Source of the DNA: an uncultured Rhodobiaceae bacterium
Lineage (GTDB): Bacteria; Pseudomonadota; Alphaproteobacteria; Parvibaculales; Parvibaculaceae
Direction: 5' to 3'
DNA: 53,037 nt
Assembly (NCBI GenBank): GCA_913057645.1
Contig: CAJXOU010000014.1
Span: 1-53,037 of the forward strand
How positions within the stretch are numbered: the stretch's first letter is position 1; each line of letters opens with the position of its first letter. A program made the translations under genes and the position numbers. Positions 36,677 through 44,462 of the stretch are shown one piece after another. The notes below the pieces were generated by a model, which had not been told where the DNA came from, did no database searches, and saw only the letters and a program-made list of their open reading frames with translations.

Positions 36677-37615
36677 ATGAGCCTTTCCGTCGCCATCCAG
36701 ATGGACCCGATCCATCAGATCAACATCAACGCGGATTCGACCTTCGCGCTCGGCCTCGAGGCGCAGTCGCGCGGCCACAGGCTGTTCTACTACGAGCCGC
36801 ATGACCTCTCGATGCGCGATGGCCGCGTCTACGCGCAGATGAGGTCGCTCACGCTCCGCCGCGAGACCGGCAATCATTCGACGCTTGGCAGCCGCGAGAA
36901 GGTCTTTCTGGAGGACGTCGACGTGGTGCTGATGCGCCAGGATCCGCCCTTCGACATGAGCTACATCACGGCGACGCATCTTCTCGAGACCGTGCACCCG
37001 AAGACGCTGGTCGTGAACGATCCCTCGGAGGTCCGCAACGCGCCGGAAAAGCTCTTCGCCGTGCGCTTCAAGGGCCTGCTGCCGCCGACGCTCATCAGCC
37101 GCGACCCGCAGGAGATACGCAATTTCCGCAAGGAATTCGGCGACATCATCGTGAAGCCGTTGTTCGGCAATGGCGGCGCGGGCGTCTTCCGCATCCGCGA
37201 CGGCGACGAGAATCTCGGTTCGCTTCTCGAAATCTTCGGCCAGATGAACCGCGAGCCGGTGATCGTGCAGAAATACCTGCCCGAAGTCCGCCAGGGCGAC
37301 AAGCGCATCATTCGGGTGGATGGAAAGCCCGTCGGCGCGATCAACCGCGTCCCCGCCGAAGGCGAGTCGCGCTCCAACATGCATGTCGGCGGCCGTCCGG
37401 AAAAATGGATGCTGACGAAGCGCGAAAGCGAGATCTGCGAGATCATCGGCCCGGAGCTCAAGGCGCGCGGGCTGATCTTCGTCGGCATCGACGTGATCGG
37501 CGACTATCTCACCGAGATCAACGTGACCTCGCCCACCGGCATCCAGGAGATCGACCGCTTCGACAACGTCAATCTCGCAGGCCAGGTCTGGGACGCGATC
37601 GAGGCGCGGCGGTAG
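36677..37615 (+). CDS. gshB: Glutathione synthase
   Basis: GshB (312 residues) joins gamma-glutamylcysteine and glycine in an ATP-dependent step. [64 protein letters not shown] and [14 protein letters not shown] are prokaryotic GshB signatures; the ATP-grasp residues are intact. No gshA is nearby. Start ATG 36677 gives the standard N terminus. Confidence 0.98.
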   Translation: MSLSVAIQMDPIHQININADSTFALGLEAQSRGHRLFYYEPHDLSMRDGRVYAQMRSLTLRRETGNHSTLGSREKVFLEDVDVVLMRQDPPFDMSYITATHLLETVHPKTLVVNDPSEVRNAPEKLFAVRFKGLLPPTLISRDPQEIRNFRKEFGDIIVKPLFGNGGAGVFRIRDGDENLGSLLEIFGQMNREPVIVQKYLPEVRQGDKRIIRVDGKPVGAINRVPAEGESRSNMHVGGRPEKWMLTKRESEICEIIGPELKARGLIFVGIDVIGDYLTEINVTSPTGIQEIDRFDNVNLAGQVWDAIEARR

Positions 37616-37659
37616 CGCGCCTCGCGCCGCCGCTCACGCCGTCGATGATGCGGAAAGGA

Positions 37660-37827
37660 TCAGTCTTCCTCGACCGTCCGCGTCGTGGTCTTCGTCTGCA
37701 CGGTCTGCGGCTGTTCCTGGATGACGGTGCGTTCCGTCACCGTCTCCGTATCGCTGCCGCAGGCGGCGACGGCGGAAAGCATGCCGATGGCGGCGACAGG
37801 TGCGAGAACGCGGGCAATGCGGGTCAT
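37660..37827 (-). CDS. Very small Thr/Glu-rich lipoprotein
   Basis: This 55-residue predicted lipoprotein has a signal peptide ending SAVAAC (Cys23), followed by a mature chain of only about 33 residues rich in Thr, Glu, Val and Gln (repeated TVT/RTV steps). I know no family. It could be an outer-membrane small lipoprotein. It converges on gshB and diverges from the M19 dipeptidase gene. Confidence 0.55.
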   Translation of the reverse strand: MTRIARVLAPVAAIGMLSAVAACGSDTETVTERTVIQEQPQTVQTKTTTRTVEED

Positions 37828-38015
37828 GTGATGGTCCCTCTCTTTTGTCCATGCCCAGCCCGCGGAGAGAACGAACGCTCCCGCACCCCGTTCCGGCAGC
37901 CGCAAACAAACCTCCTTGCGGCCGCATTTGCCGCAATTCTTTTCCCGTGCCGCTTGCCGCCACCCGAATTCCCGTTAGGCTTTTCCCGTAATCGCTGGTG
38001 GGGAGGAGAACGTCC

Positions 38016-39302
38016 ATGCGCATGAACGCGACGAGATACGGCATCGCTGCCGTGGCGGTGCTGGTCGTCCTTGCGGCCCTGTGGACGCTTCGCCCCGCGA
38101 GCGAGCCGGAGCCGCCCGCGCCGACGCCCGAGGAAGTCGCCGCGCGCATCCATGAGAGCGTCATCACCATCGACACGCATGTCGACATTCCGAGCTTCTT
38201 CGGTTCGGAGAAATACGACCCGGCGCTCCGCAACACCTGGCCCGTGCAGGTCGACCTGCCGCGGATGCGCGACGGCGGTCTCGATGCCGTCTTCTTCATC
38301 GTCTATGTCTCGCAGACCGAGCGGAGCGCCTTCGGCTATGCGGAAGCGGCATCCGAAGCGCTCGCCAAATTCGCCGCCATCCGCCGCATGACGGATATTC
38401 AGTACAAGGATCAGATCGGCCTCGCGCTCACCGCCGCCGATGTCCGCCGCCTCCACGAGGAGAAGAAACGCATCGCGCTGATCGGCATCGAGAACGGCTA
38501 TTCGATTGCGCGCGAACCCGCCCTGCTCGATTTCTACTACAATCTCGGCGCGCGCTATTTCGGCCTCGTTCACAATGGCCACAACGATCTCGCCGACAGC
38601 GCGCAGCCGCAGGAAAAGTTTGCCGACAAGGCGAATGACGAAGGCGGCGAGCATGAGGGTCTGAGTGCGCTCGGCCGCGCCGCCATCGCCCGCGCGAACG
38701 ATCTCGGGATGATGGTCGACGTCTCGCATGCCTCCCGCGCGGCGACGCTCGCCGCCATCGAGGCGTCGCGCGCGCCCGTCATCGCCTCGCATTCGGCGGT
38801 CCTCGCGCTCCGCGACCACCCGCGCAACATTTCAGACGAGGAGATGAAGGCGCTGGCCGCGAAGGGCGGCACCGTCCAGATCGTCGCCTTCGACGAATAT
38901 CTCCACGAGGTGCCGGACGAGAAAAAGAAGGCCCGCGCCGACCTCGCGGGCTCCCTCGGACTCACGAGCCTCGATGCCGTCTTCTCGGCCGACGAGGAAA
39001 CGAAGAAGGAATATCTCGAAGGTGTCGCCCGCCTCGACGCGCAATGGCCCCGCGCTACCGTCGCGACGCTCGCCGACCATATCGACCATGCGGTGAAGCT
39101 CATCGGCATCGACCATGTCGGTATCGCCTCCGACTTCCAGGGCGGCGGCGGCATCGACGGCTGGAGCCATGCCGGCGAGACGCAGAACGCCACCATGGAG
39201 CTTCTCGATCGCGGTTATTCGGAAGAGGAGATCGCGAAGCTCTGGGGCGGCAACCTGCTCCGCGTCATGGAAGCGGCGGAAAAGGCGCGCGCGCCGCAAT
39301 AG
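38016..39302 (+). CDS. Membrane dipeptidase, peptidase family M19
   Basis: The 428-residue zinc dipeptidase has an N-terminal membrane anchor (ATRYGIAAVAVLVVLAALWTL). The binuclear zinc site is visible as ITIDTHVDIP (HxD), IGIENGYS (bridging Glu), FGLVHNGHNDLAD, MMVDVSHAS and IASHSAV, with the DHVGIASDF Asp near the C terminus. It would cleave dipeptides on the periplasmic side. I chose ATG 38016 with GGGAGGAG seven bases upstream; a GTG at 37998 would overlap that site. Confidence 0.92.
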   Translation: MRMNATRYGIAAVAVLVVLAALWTLRPASEPEPPAPTPEEVAARIHESVITIDTHVDIPSFFGSEKYDPALRNTWPVQVDLPRMRDGGLDAVFFIVYVSQTERSAFGYAEAASEALAKFAAIRRMTDIQYKDQIGLALTAADVRRLHEEKKRIALIGIENGYSIAREPALLDFYYNLGARYFGLVHNGHNDLADSAQPQEKFADKANDEGGEHEGLSALGRAAIARANDLGMMVDVSHASRAATLAAIEASRAPVIASHSAVLALRDHPRNISDEEMKALAAKGGTVQIVAFDEYLHEVPDEKKKARADLAGSLGLTSLDAVFSADEETKKEYLEGVARLDAQWPRATVATLADHIDHAVKLIGIDHVGIASDFQGGGGIDGWSHAGETQNATMELLDRGYSEEEIAKLWGGNLLRVMEAAEKARAPQ

Positions 39303-39350
39303 GCCGTACCCGTCTTCGATTGCGTCCCGTCCCGCCCTCGTGTATCCCTC

Positions 39351-39367
39351 TTGATAATCATTCGCAA
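39351..39367. promoter_or_regulatory. Fur-like box upstream of the HugZ-type gene
   Basis: TTGATAAT-C-ATTCGCAA is an 8-1-8 inverted repeat with two mismatches, close to the classical Fur/Mur GATAAT-type site. It lies 16 bases before the HugZ-type start, so a bound repressor would block transcription when iron is plentiful. Whether Fur, Mur or another iron regulator binds it cannot be told from sequence. Confidence 0.6.
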
Positions 39368-39382
39368 TAAGAGGCGGGCGTC

Positions 39383-40150
39383 ATGGCCGAACCGGAAAAT
39401 CTCAGGCTCGAAACCAACGGCGAAGCGCGCGGCCTCGCCGAAACGCTGCTGCGGACCTGCCGTTATGGCGCGCTGGCGTATCTCGAGCCGGGCACCGGCC
39501 AGCCCGTCGCTTCCCGCGTCGGCTGCGTGCCGGATATCGACGGCACGATCTGCTTTCCGGCCTCCGGCCTTTCCGCGCATACGAAGGCGCTGGCCGGGGA
39601 CCCGCGCTGCTCGCTTCTCATCGGCGAGCCCGGCAAGGGCGATCCGCTCGCCCATCCCCGTCTCTCGCTCGTCGCCCGTGCCGTCCGCATCGAGACGGAC
39701 GGCGCCACCGGTGCAGGGCTCCGCGGCCGCTATCTCGCGCGCCATCCGAAGTCCGGGATCTATCTCGATCTGCCGGACTTCTCCTTCTACCGGCTGGACT
39801 GCGAACGCGCCTTCCTGAACGGCGGCTTCGGCAAGGCTTTCGACCTCACCGCCGCCGACATGTTCCTCCCCCATGACGAACTGCTCGACGAACTCGCAAA
39901 GGTCGAGGAGGGTGTCGTCTCTCACATGAACGAGGATCACGGCGACGCCGTCGGTCTTTACGCGACGGTGCTCGCGAAGGCCGAGCCCGGTCCGTGGCGC
40001 ATCGCCTCCATTGATCCGCGCGGCCTCGACCTGGCGGCCGGCGAGAAAGTCATCCGCGTGAACTTCGCCGCGCCGCTCACATCGGCCGCCGAAATCCGCC
40101 CCGTGCTGGTGCAGATGGCGAAAGAGGCCCGCGAGAAACTCGCGGGCTGA
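39383..40150 (+). CDS. HugZ-family heme-utilisation protein (PPOX domain plus DUF2470)
   Basis: The 255-residue protein has an N-terminal PNPOx-like split barrel (LETNGEARGLAETLLRTCRYGALAYLEPGTGQPVASRVGCV, CSLLIGEPGKGDPLAHPRLSLVARA) and a C-terminal DUF2470 domain with VVSHMNEDHGDAVGLYA and IDPRGLDLAAG. This matches HugZ, a heme-degrading or heme-storing protein. A Fur-like box 16 bases upstream fits iron regulation. A nine-base hairpin (40127-40147) spans the stop. Confidence 0.88.
   Translation: MAEPENLRLETNGEARGLAETLLRTCRYGALAYLEPGTGQPVASRVGCVPDIDGTICFPASGLSAHTKALAGDPRCSLLIGEPGKGDPLAHPRLSLVARAVRIETDGATGAGLRGRYLARHPKSGIYLDLPDFSFYRLDCERAFLNGGFGKAFDLTAADMFLPHDELLDELAKVEEGVVSHMNEDHGDAVGLYATVLAKAEPGPWRIASIDPRGLDLAAGEKVIRVNFAAPLTSAAEIRPVLVQMAKEAREKLAG
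40127..40147. other. Perfect hairpin over the HugZ-type gene 3' end
   Basis: GCCCGCGAG-AAA-CTCGCGGGC is a perfect nine-base stem with a three-base loop, ending at the stop codon. No T-run follows, so it is probably not an intrinsic terminator. It encodes part of the C-terminal ARE-KLAG residues. Confidence 0.4.
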
Positions 40151-40194
40151 GGCGGCATCGGTTAGCCTTTCCGGATTCGTATCTGGAGAAGTTC

Positions 40195-41169
40195 ATGAGA
40201 TCTCGCATCCTGCTTGCGGCCGCTCTGGCGTCGCTCTGCCTGTCCGCACCGGCGCGGGCGGCAAGCTTCGATTGCGCAAAGGCATCCTCTCCGCGCGAGA
40301 ACGCCGTCTGTTCGGACGAAAACCTCTCGAAGGCGGATGAGGAAATTGCGGTGCATTACACCTCTGCCCTGAAGCGCCTCTCTGTCGAAGGGGCGGACAG
40401 GTTGCGTGCGGGTCAGCGGTCATGGCTCGCCTTTCTCGACAAGGCCTGTCCTGCGGGCGGCACCGGGTGTCTCGTGCCCTGGTACGAAGAACGTGTCTCC
40501 TTTCTTCGCGATGCCGTGAAGGAGGGAGGCGGAAACACCTTTCTTGTATCGGACGCGTGGCGCTTCATCTCGCCCGCGAAACAGGGCGAGGAAGAAATTA
40601 CCGGCACCAATGACATGCAGTACCGCCAGCAGCTGCATTTCGCCATCGATGCGCCGGAGAGCGAAGGCGAGCGCGCCTTCAACGCGGCAATCGAAGAGTG
40701 GGACGACGACCTCTGGACGGGTTTTGACGGTAAGACGCGCATGGATACGCGCATAGCGCTGAACGGCGCCACGGAGGAGCTGGTGAGCGCCGATCTGTTC
40801 GTCTGGCAGTTTCCGCTCGGCGCCGCGCATGGCTTTGGCGCGGCGGCCCATGTGAACTTCCGGCTCGATGAAGCGCGGCCGCTTCGTGCGAGCGATCTCT
40901 TCGCGCGCGAGGGCTGGAACGAAGCGCTTGCGAATGCGGTTCTGGCCGAACTGCGGGCGAACGAGGACCTGGTCTTCTTCGACGGCCTCGACGAAACCGT
41001 GCGCGAGATGGCCGCCAGACCCGAAAACTGGGTCCTCGCGGAACAGGGACTTGGCGTCAATTTCCCGGTCTACTCGATCGGCCCCTACGCCATGGGGGAC
41101 CACACGATCGCGGTTCCCTGGGAGAAACTCGAGGCGTGGCTTGCAGGGCCCGTTCCGTTTGCCCGATAG
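40195..41169 (+). CDS. Secreted LprI-like plus DUF3298-like protein
   Basis: The 324-residue protein has a signal peptide (LLAAALASLCLSAPARAASF), a Cys-rich DUF1311/LprI-like segment (SFDCAKASSPRENAVCSDENLSKAD, ACPAGGTGCLVPWYEERVSFLR) and a C-terminal DUF3298-type domain ending VNFPVYSIGPYAMGDHTIAVPWEKLEAWL. LprI proteins inhibit lysozyme; the DUF3298 fold occurs in RsiV anti-sigma and peptidoglycan-linked proteins. A periplasmic peptidoglycan or lysozyme-binding role is reasonable. Confidence 0.83.
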   Translation: MRSRILLAAALASLCLSAPARAASFDCAKASSPRENAVCSDENLSKADEEIAVHYTSALKRLSVEGADRLRAGQRSWLAFLDKACPAGGTGCLVPWYEERVSFLRDAVKEGGGNTFLVSDAWRFISPAKQGEEEITGTNDMQYRQQLHFAIDAPESEGERAFNAAIEEWDDDLWTGFDGKTRMDTRIALNGATEELVSADLFVWQFPLGAAHGFGAAAHVNFRLDEARPLRASDLFAREGWNEALANAVLAELRANEDLVFFDGLDETVREMAARPENWVLAEQGLGVNFPVYSIGPYAMGDHTIAVPWEKLEAWLAGPVPFAR

Positions 41170-41329
41170 GATGCGGGAGAAGAAAGGCGGCGCTGAGCCG
41201 CCCGCCCGCAACTGCCTTATTCCGGCCGGATCGATTTTTTGGCGGCATTTGATCGGGCACAACACTGCCGCCGCTAATCCCTGTTAGTCTGGCCAGGTAG
41301 CCGAAGTCTCGAACAGGAAAGGAATGACG

Positions 41330-41911
41330 ATGAAACGGAGCAGCGTGATTTCTGCCGCCCTTCTCGGCATCGCTCTCATGGGCGGGTCTGCCGCCGCGCA
41401 GACAGGCGATACCGGCGGCATGATGATGGGTCGCGGCGGCATGATGGGCCCGGGAATGATGGGAGAAGGTTGGGGCTCCGGCATGATGGGCCCCGGGATG
41501 ATGGGTGCGGGCTGGGGTTCCGGCATGATGGGTGGCGGCTGTGGCATGATGATGGGCGGCTGGGCCGGCGACGGCGAGGGCGATGTCGAGACCTATGCCG
41601 ACGGGCGTGTCGCTTTTCTTGCCGCGGAACTTGACATCACGGAGGCGCAGCAGGGCGTGTGGAGCGACTACGCCGAAGCGCTGCGGTCCAATACGGGCGT
41701 CATGGCGTCGATGCACCGGACGATGCGTGAGGCCTTCGGACAGCGGGACGGAACGCCCGTCCGCCAGCTCGATCTCCACATCGAGATGATGAAATCCCGC
41801 CTCGCCGCGCTCGAAACCCTGAAGCCGGCGACGGAAGCGCTTTACGGCGCCTTGTCCGCGGAGCAGAAGCAGAAGGCAGATCGTCTCCTGCCGGTCATGG
41901 GCTGTATGTAG
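41330..41911 (+). CDS. Met-rich Spy/CpxP-like periplasmic protein
   Basis: The 193-residue secreted protein has a signal peptide (SAALLGIALMGGSAAAQ), then a striking Met/Gly repeat region (about residues 28-78: GMMGPGMMGEGWGSGMM repeated) and a helical domain with the LTxxQ-like LDITEAQQGVWSDYAEAL motif of Spy/CpxP chaperones. Met-rich segments bind copper(I), so copper handling or envelope protection is likely. I chose ATG 41330 because GGAAAGG is spaced correctly for it; ATG 41324 is also possible. It lies just upstream of a DUF302 protein. Confidence 0.8.
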   Translation: MKRSSVISAALLGIALMGGSAAAQTGDTGGMMMGRGGMMGPGMMGEGWGSGMMGPGMMGAGWGSGMMGGGCGMMMGGWAGDGEGDVETYADGRVAFLAAELDITEAQQGVWSDYAEALRSNTGVMASMHRTMREAFGQRDGTPVRQLDLHIEMMKSRLAALETLKPATEALYGALSAEQKQKADRLLPVMGCM

Positions 41912-41944
41912 GCCCGCGGTTTCTTCGGGCGAGGAGAGCAGACG

Positions 41945-42331
41945 ATGACCTACTATCATGCGCGAACCATCGAATGTGCGTTCGACGATGCCGTCGAGCG
42001 CGTGACCGCGGCCCTGGCCACACAGGGCTTTGGCATCCTCACGGATATCGACGTGGCCGCGACGATGAAGAAGAAGCTCGGCAAGGACATGGCTCCCTAC
42101 CGCATTCTCGGAGCCTGCAATCCCGCCATGGCGGCCCGGGCGCTCGCGCTCGAGAGCAGGATCGGAACCATGCTCCCCTGCAACGTGATCCTGCGCGAGG
42201 TTGGCCCCTCCCGCGTCGAAGTTGCGGCGATCGACCCCGTTGCGTCGATGGGTGCGATCGGCAATCCGCAGCTCGCCGACGTCGCGCGAAGCGTGGCGGA
42301 CATGCTGACCAAGGCCGTCGACGCGGTCTAG
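41945..42331 (+). CDS. DUF302 protein
   Basis: The 128-residue DUF302 protein has a YYHARTIECAFDDAVERVTAALATQGFGILTDIDV N-terminal half and GACNPAMAARALALESRIGTMLPCNVILRE in the middle, the family's core. No signal peptide is visible. Function unknown; DUF302 proteins often sit near metal and envelope-stress genes. It begins 33 bases after the Met-rich protein and is probably co-transcribed. Confidence 0.88.
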   Translation: MTYYHARTIECAFDDAVERVTAALATQGFGILTDIDVAATMKKKLGKDMAPYRILGACNPAMAARALALESRIGTMLPCNVILREVGPSRVEVAAIDPVASMGAIGNPQLADVARSVADMLTKAVDAV

Positions 42332-42456
42332 GCTCGCATGGGCCGCGTTTCCGTCGGGCTGCGTCCCTGCCCGCCTTCGAATAGCTTCGGTATCCCGGCA
42401 ACGTTCTGGCGCTTGTTTGCCGGGAAGGGGACGCTCTTCGCTACCGGAGCCGGCGG

Positions 42457-42648
42457 TTATTCCGGCCGGCTGATCGGCGTGGACTGGGAGTTCTTCGCCG
42501 GCAGGTCCGCGGTCGATTCCGTGTCGGTCGAGCCCATCGGGCCGGGCGCTTCCTGCGACGGGCCGATGTCGTCGCCACTGCTGCAGCCGGCAAGAAGCGC
42601 ACCGGCCATGATCAGCGACGCGGCGAGAGCGGGCATGTTCCGTTTCAT
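42457..42648 (-). CDS. Small lipoprotein
   Basis: This 63-residue predicted lipoprotein has Cys22 in AGALLAGCSS and a short disordered mature tail rich in Ser, Thr, Pro and Asp. The family is unknown. It diverges from comM and is the second small lipoprotein of this kind in the window (compare 37660). Confidence 0.55.
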   Translation of the reverse strand: MKRNMPALAASLIMAGALLAGCSSGDDIGPSQEAPGPMGSTDTESTADLPAKNSQSTPISRPE

Positions 42649-42718
42649 GTTGTCTTGTCCTTCCTTGCGCCCCGGTTATGGAACGCAGACCTCCCCCGCA
42701 GGTTCCTCCCGGGCATTT

Positions 42719-42733
42719 GTTCTCACAATGTTC
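42719..42733. promoter_or_regulatory. LexA (SOS) box upstream of comM
   Basis: GTTC-TCACAAT-GTTC matches the alphaproteobacterial LexA consensus GTTC-N7-GTTC exactly. It lies 53 bases before comM, a position that would block transcription until DNA damage removes LexA. comM is, from memory, a member of LexA regulons in this group. Confidence 0.75.
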
Positions 42734-42786
42734 TTGTCCGCAGGAAAGAGCCGCGTTAACCTCTCTCCATAACAGAGGGGCTCCTC

Positions 42787-44337
42787 ATGGTCGCGCATGT
42801 CGAGACACTGGCCTTTCAGGGCGTCGAGGCGCGTCCCGTCGATGTGCAGGTGCATATCGCGGGCGGGGTCGTCGGTTTCGCCGTGGTGGGTCTCGGCGAC
42901 AAGGCGGTCGCCGAAAGCCGCGAGCGGGTCCGCGCCGCCCTGCAGGCGATAGGCCTCGGCCTCCCCGCCAAGCGCATCACGGTCAATCTCGCCCCCGCCG
43001 ATCTCCCCAAGGAAGGCAGTCATTACGACCTGCCCATCGCGCTCGGACTGCTCGTTGCCATGGGCGTCCTGCCGCCGCAGGAGGTCGAGCGTTTCGTCGT
43101 CATCGGCGAGCTCTCGCTCGACGGCGCGATCAATCCGGTCGCGGGCGCGCTCCCGGCGGCGATTGCCGCCAATGCGCGGGGCAAGGGGCTCATCTGCCCG
43201 CATGAATGCGGGCCGGAGGCCGCCTGGGCCGGCATGGGCGCGGACAATCCGGGCGGCGTCCTCGCGCCGCGCTCCATCATTGCGCTGGTCAATCATTTCC
43301 GGGGCACCCAGGTCCTCTCCGAACCCGCCCCGATGAAGGCGGCGGAGGCAGGCCCGGTGCCGGATCTGCGCGACATCAAGGGCCAGGAAACCGCGAAGCG
43401 CGCGCTGGAAGTCGCCGCCGCCGGCGGCCACAACATGTTGATGGTCGGACCGCCGGGCTCCGGCAAGTCGATGCTCGCCGCCCGCCTCCCCGGCATCCTG
43501 CCGCCGCTTTCCCCGCGCGAGATGCTTGAAACCTCGATGGTCGCCTCGCTCGCGGGCGAACTCCTGAAGACCGGTGTCGGCCGCCGCCGTCCCTACCGCG
43601 CGCCGCATCATTCGGCCTCCATGCCCGCCCTTGTCGGCGGCGGCTTGCGCGTGAAGCCGGGCGAGGTCTCGCTCGCGCATCGCGGCGTTCTGTTCCTCGA
43701 TGAATTGCCGGAGTTTCCCCGTCAGGTGCTGGACAGTCTGCGTCAGCCATTGGAAACCGGCGAAGCCGTCGTCGCCCGCGCCAATGCGCATGTCACCTTC
43801 CCCGCCCGCTTCCAGCTCGTCGCCGCCATGAACCCCTGCCGCTGCGGCCATGCGGGCGACGCCGCGCGCGCCTGTCCGCGCGTGCCGCGCTGTGTCTCCG
43901 ACTATCAGGCGAAACTCTCCGGGCCGATGCTCGACCGCATCGACATCCATATCGAGGTGCCGCCCGTCGCCCATGCCGACCTCGCCCTGCCGCCGCCCGC
44001 CGAGGGCTCGGCGGAAGTCGCCGGCCGTGTCGCCGCCGCGAGGCTCATCCAGCAGGCCCGCTTCGACGAGCTTGCCGGTCCGGGCTCCATGCTTCTCAAT
44101 GCCCATGTCGAGGGCGAACTGCTCGACCGCGTCGCCGCGCCGGACGATCCGGGCCGCCGCCTCCTCGCCGAAGCCGCCGAACGCATGGGCCTCACGGCGC
44201 GGGGCTATCACCGCGTGCTCCGCGTCGCCCGCACGCTGGCCGACCTCGAAGGCGGGGAGGGCGTCGGACGCATCCACATTGCCGAAGCGCTCGCCTACCG
44301 CGAGACCGTCGCTGGCCGCCTCGGCGCCGCGGCATGA
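42787..44337 (+). CDS. comM: YifB/ComM-family AAA+ Mg-chelatase-like helicase
   Basis: ComM (516 residues) is a hexameric branch-migration helicase used in natural transformation and recombination. The Lon-protease-like N-terminal domain (LAFQGVEARPVDVQVHIAGG, HYDLPIALGLL) precedes the Mg-chelatase AAA+ domain with Walker A GPPGSGKSMLA, FRAPHHSAS-type APHHSASMPALVGGG and Walker B VLFLDELPEFPRQVLDSLRQ. Arg finger and sensor segments follow, and the C-terminal helical domain is complete. A LexA box lies 53 bases upstream. Confidence 0.96.
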   Translation: MVAHVETLAFQGVEARPVDVQVHIAGGVVGFAVVGLGDKAVAESRERVRAALQAIGLGLPAKRITVNLAPADLPKEGSHYDLPIALGLLVAMGVLPPQEVERFVVIGELSLDGAINPVAGALPAAIAANARGKGLICPHECGPEAAWAGMGADNPGGVLAPRSIIALVNHFRGTQVLSEPAPMKAAEAGPVPDLRDIKGQETAKRALEVAAAGGHNMLMVGPPGSGKSMLAARLPGILPPLSPREMLETSMVASLAGELLKTGVGRRRPYRAPHHSASMPALVGGGLRVKPGEVSLAHRGVLFLDELPEFPRQVLDSLRQPLETGEAVVARANAHVTFPARFQLVAAMNPCRCGHAGDAARACPRVPRCVSDYQAKLSGPMLDRIDIHIEVPPVAHADLALPPPAEGSAEVAGRVAAARLIQQARFDELAGPGSMLLNAHVEGELLDRVAAPDDPGRRLLAEAAERMGLTARGYHRVLRVARTLADLEGGEGVGRIHIAEALAYRETVAGRLGAAA

Positions 44338-44462
44338 AACCTTCCCGCCGCAACGGCGCGGATTCTCTCGCCATTATCGGCTGTTAACCATCCCTCCTAA
44401 CCCTTTCTCAAGCACAAACCGGGCAGATTGTCGGGCGTCACCGTTCCCAGCCGAGAGCCCGC

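Noticed and set aside
42338-42772. A plus-strand frame overlapping the small lipoprotein and LexA box
   Set aside because: The opposite-strand frame has a clear lipoprotein signal, and this one would run over the regulatory site; no domain is seen.
44381-44410. CtrA site (TTAA-N7-TTAA) before the hybrid kinase, and similar half-sites at 42754 and 7857
   Set aside because: Only half-sites (TTAACC) are present; the second half or the spacing does not fit.
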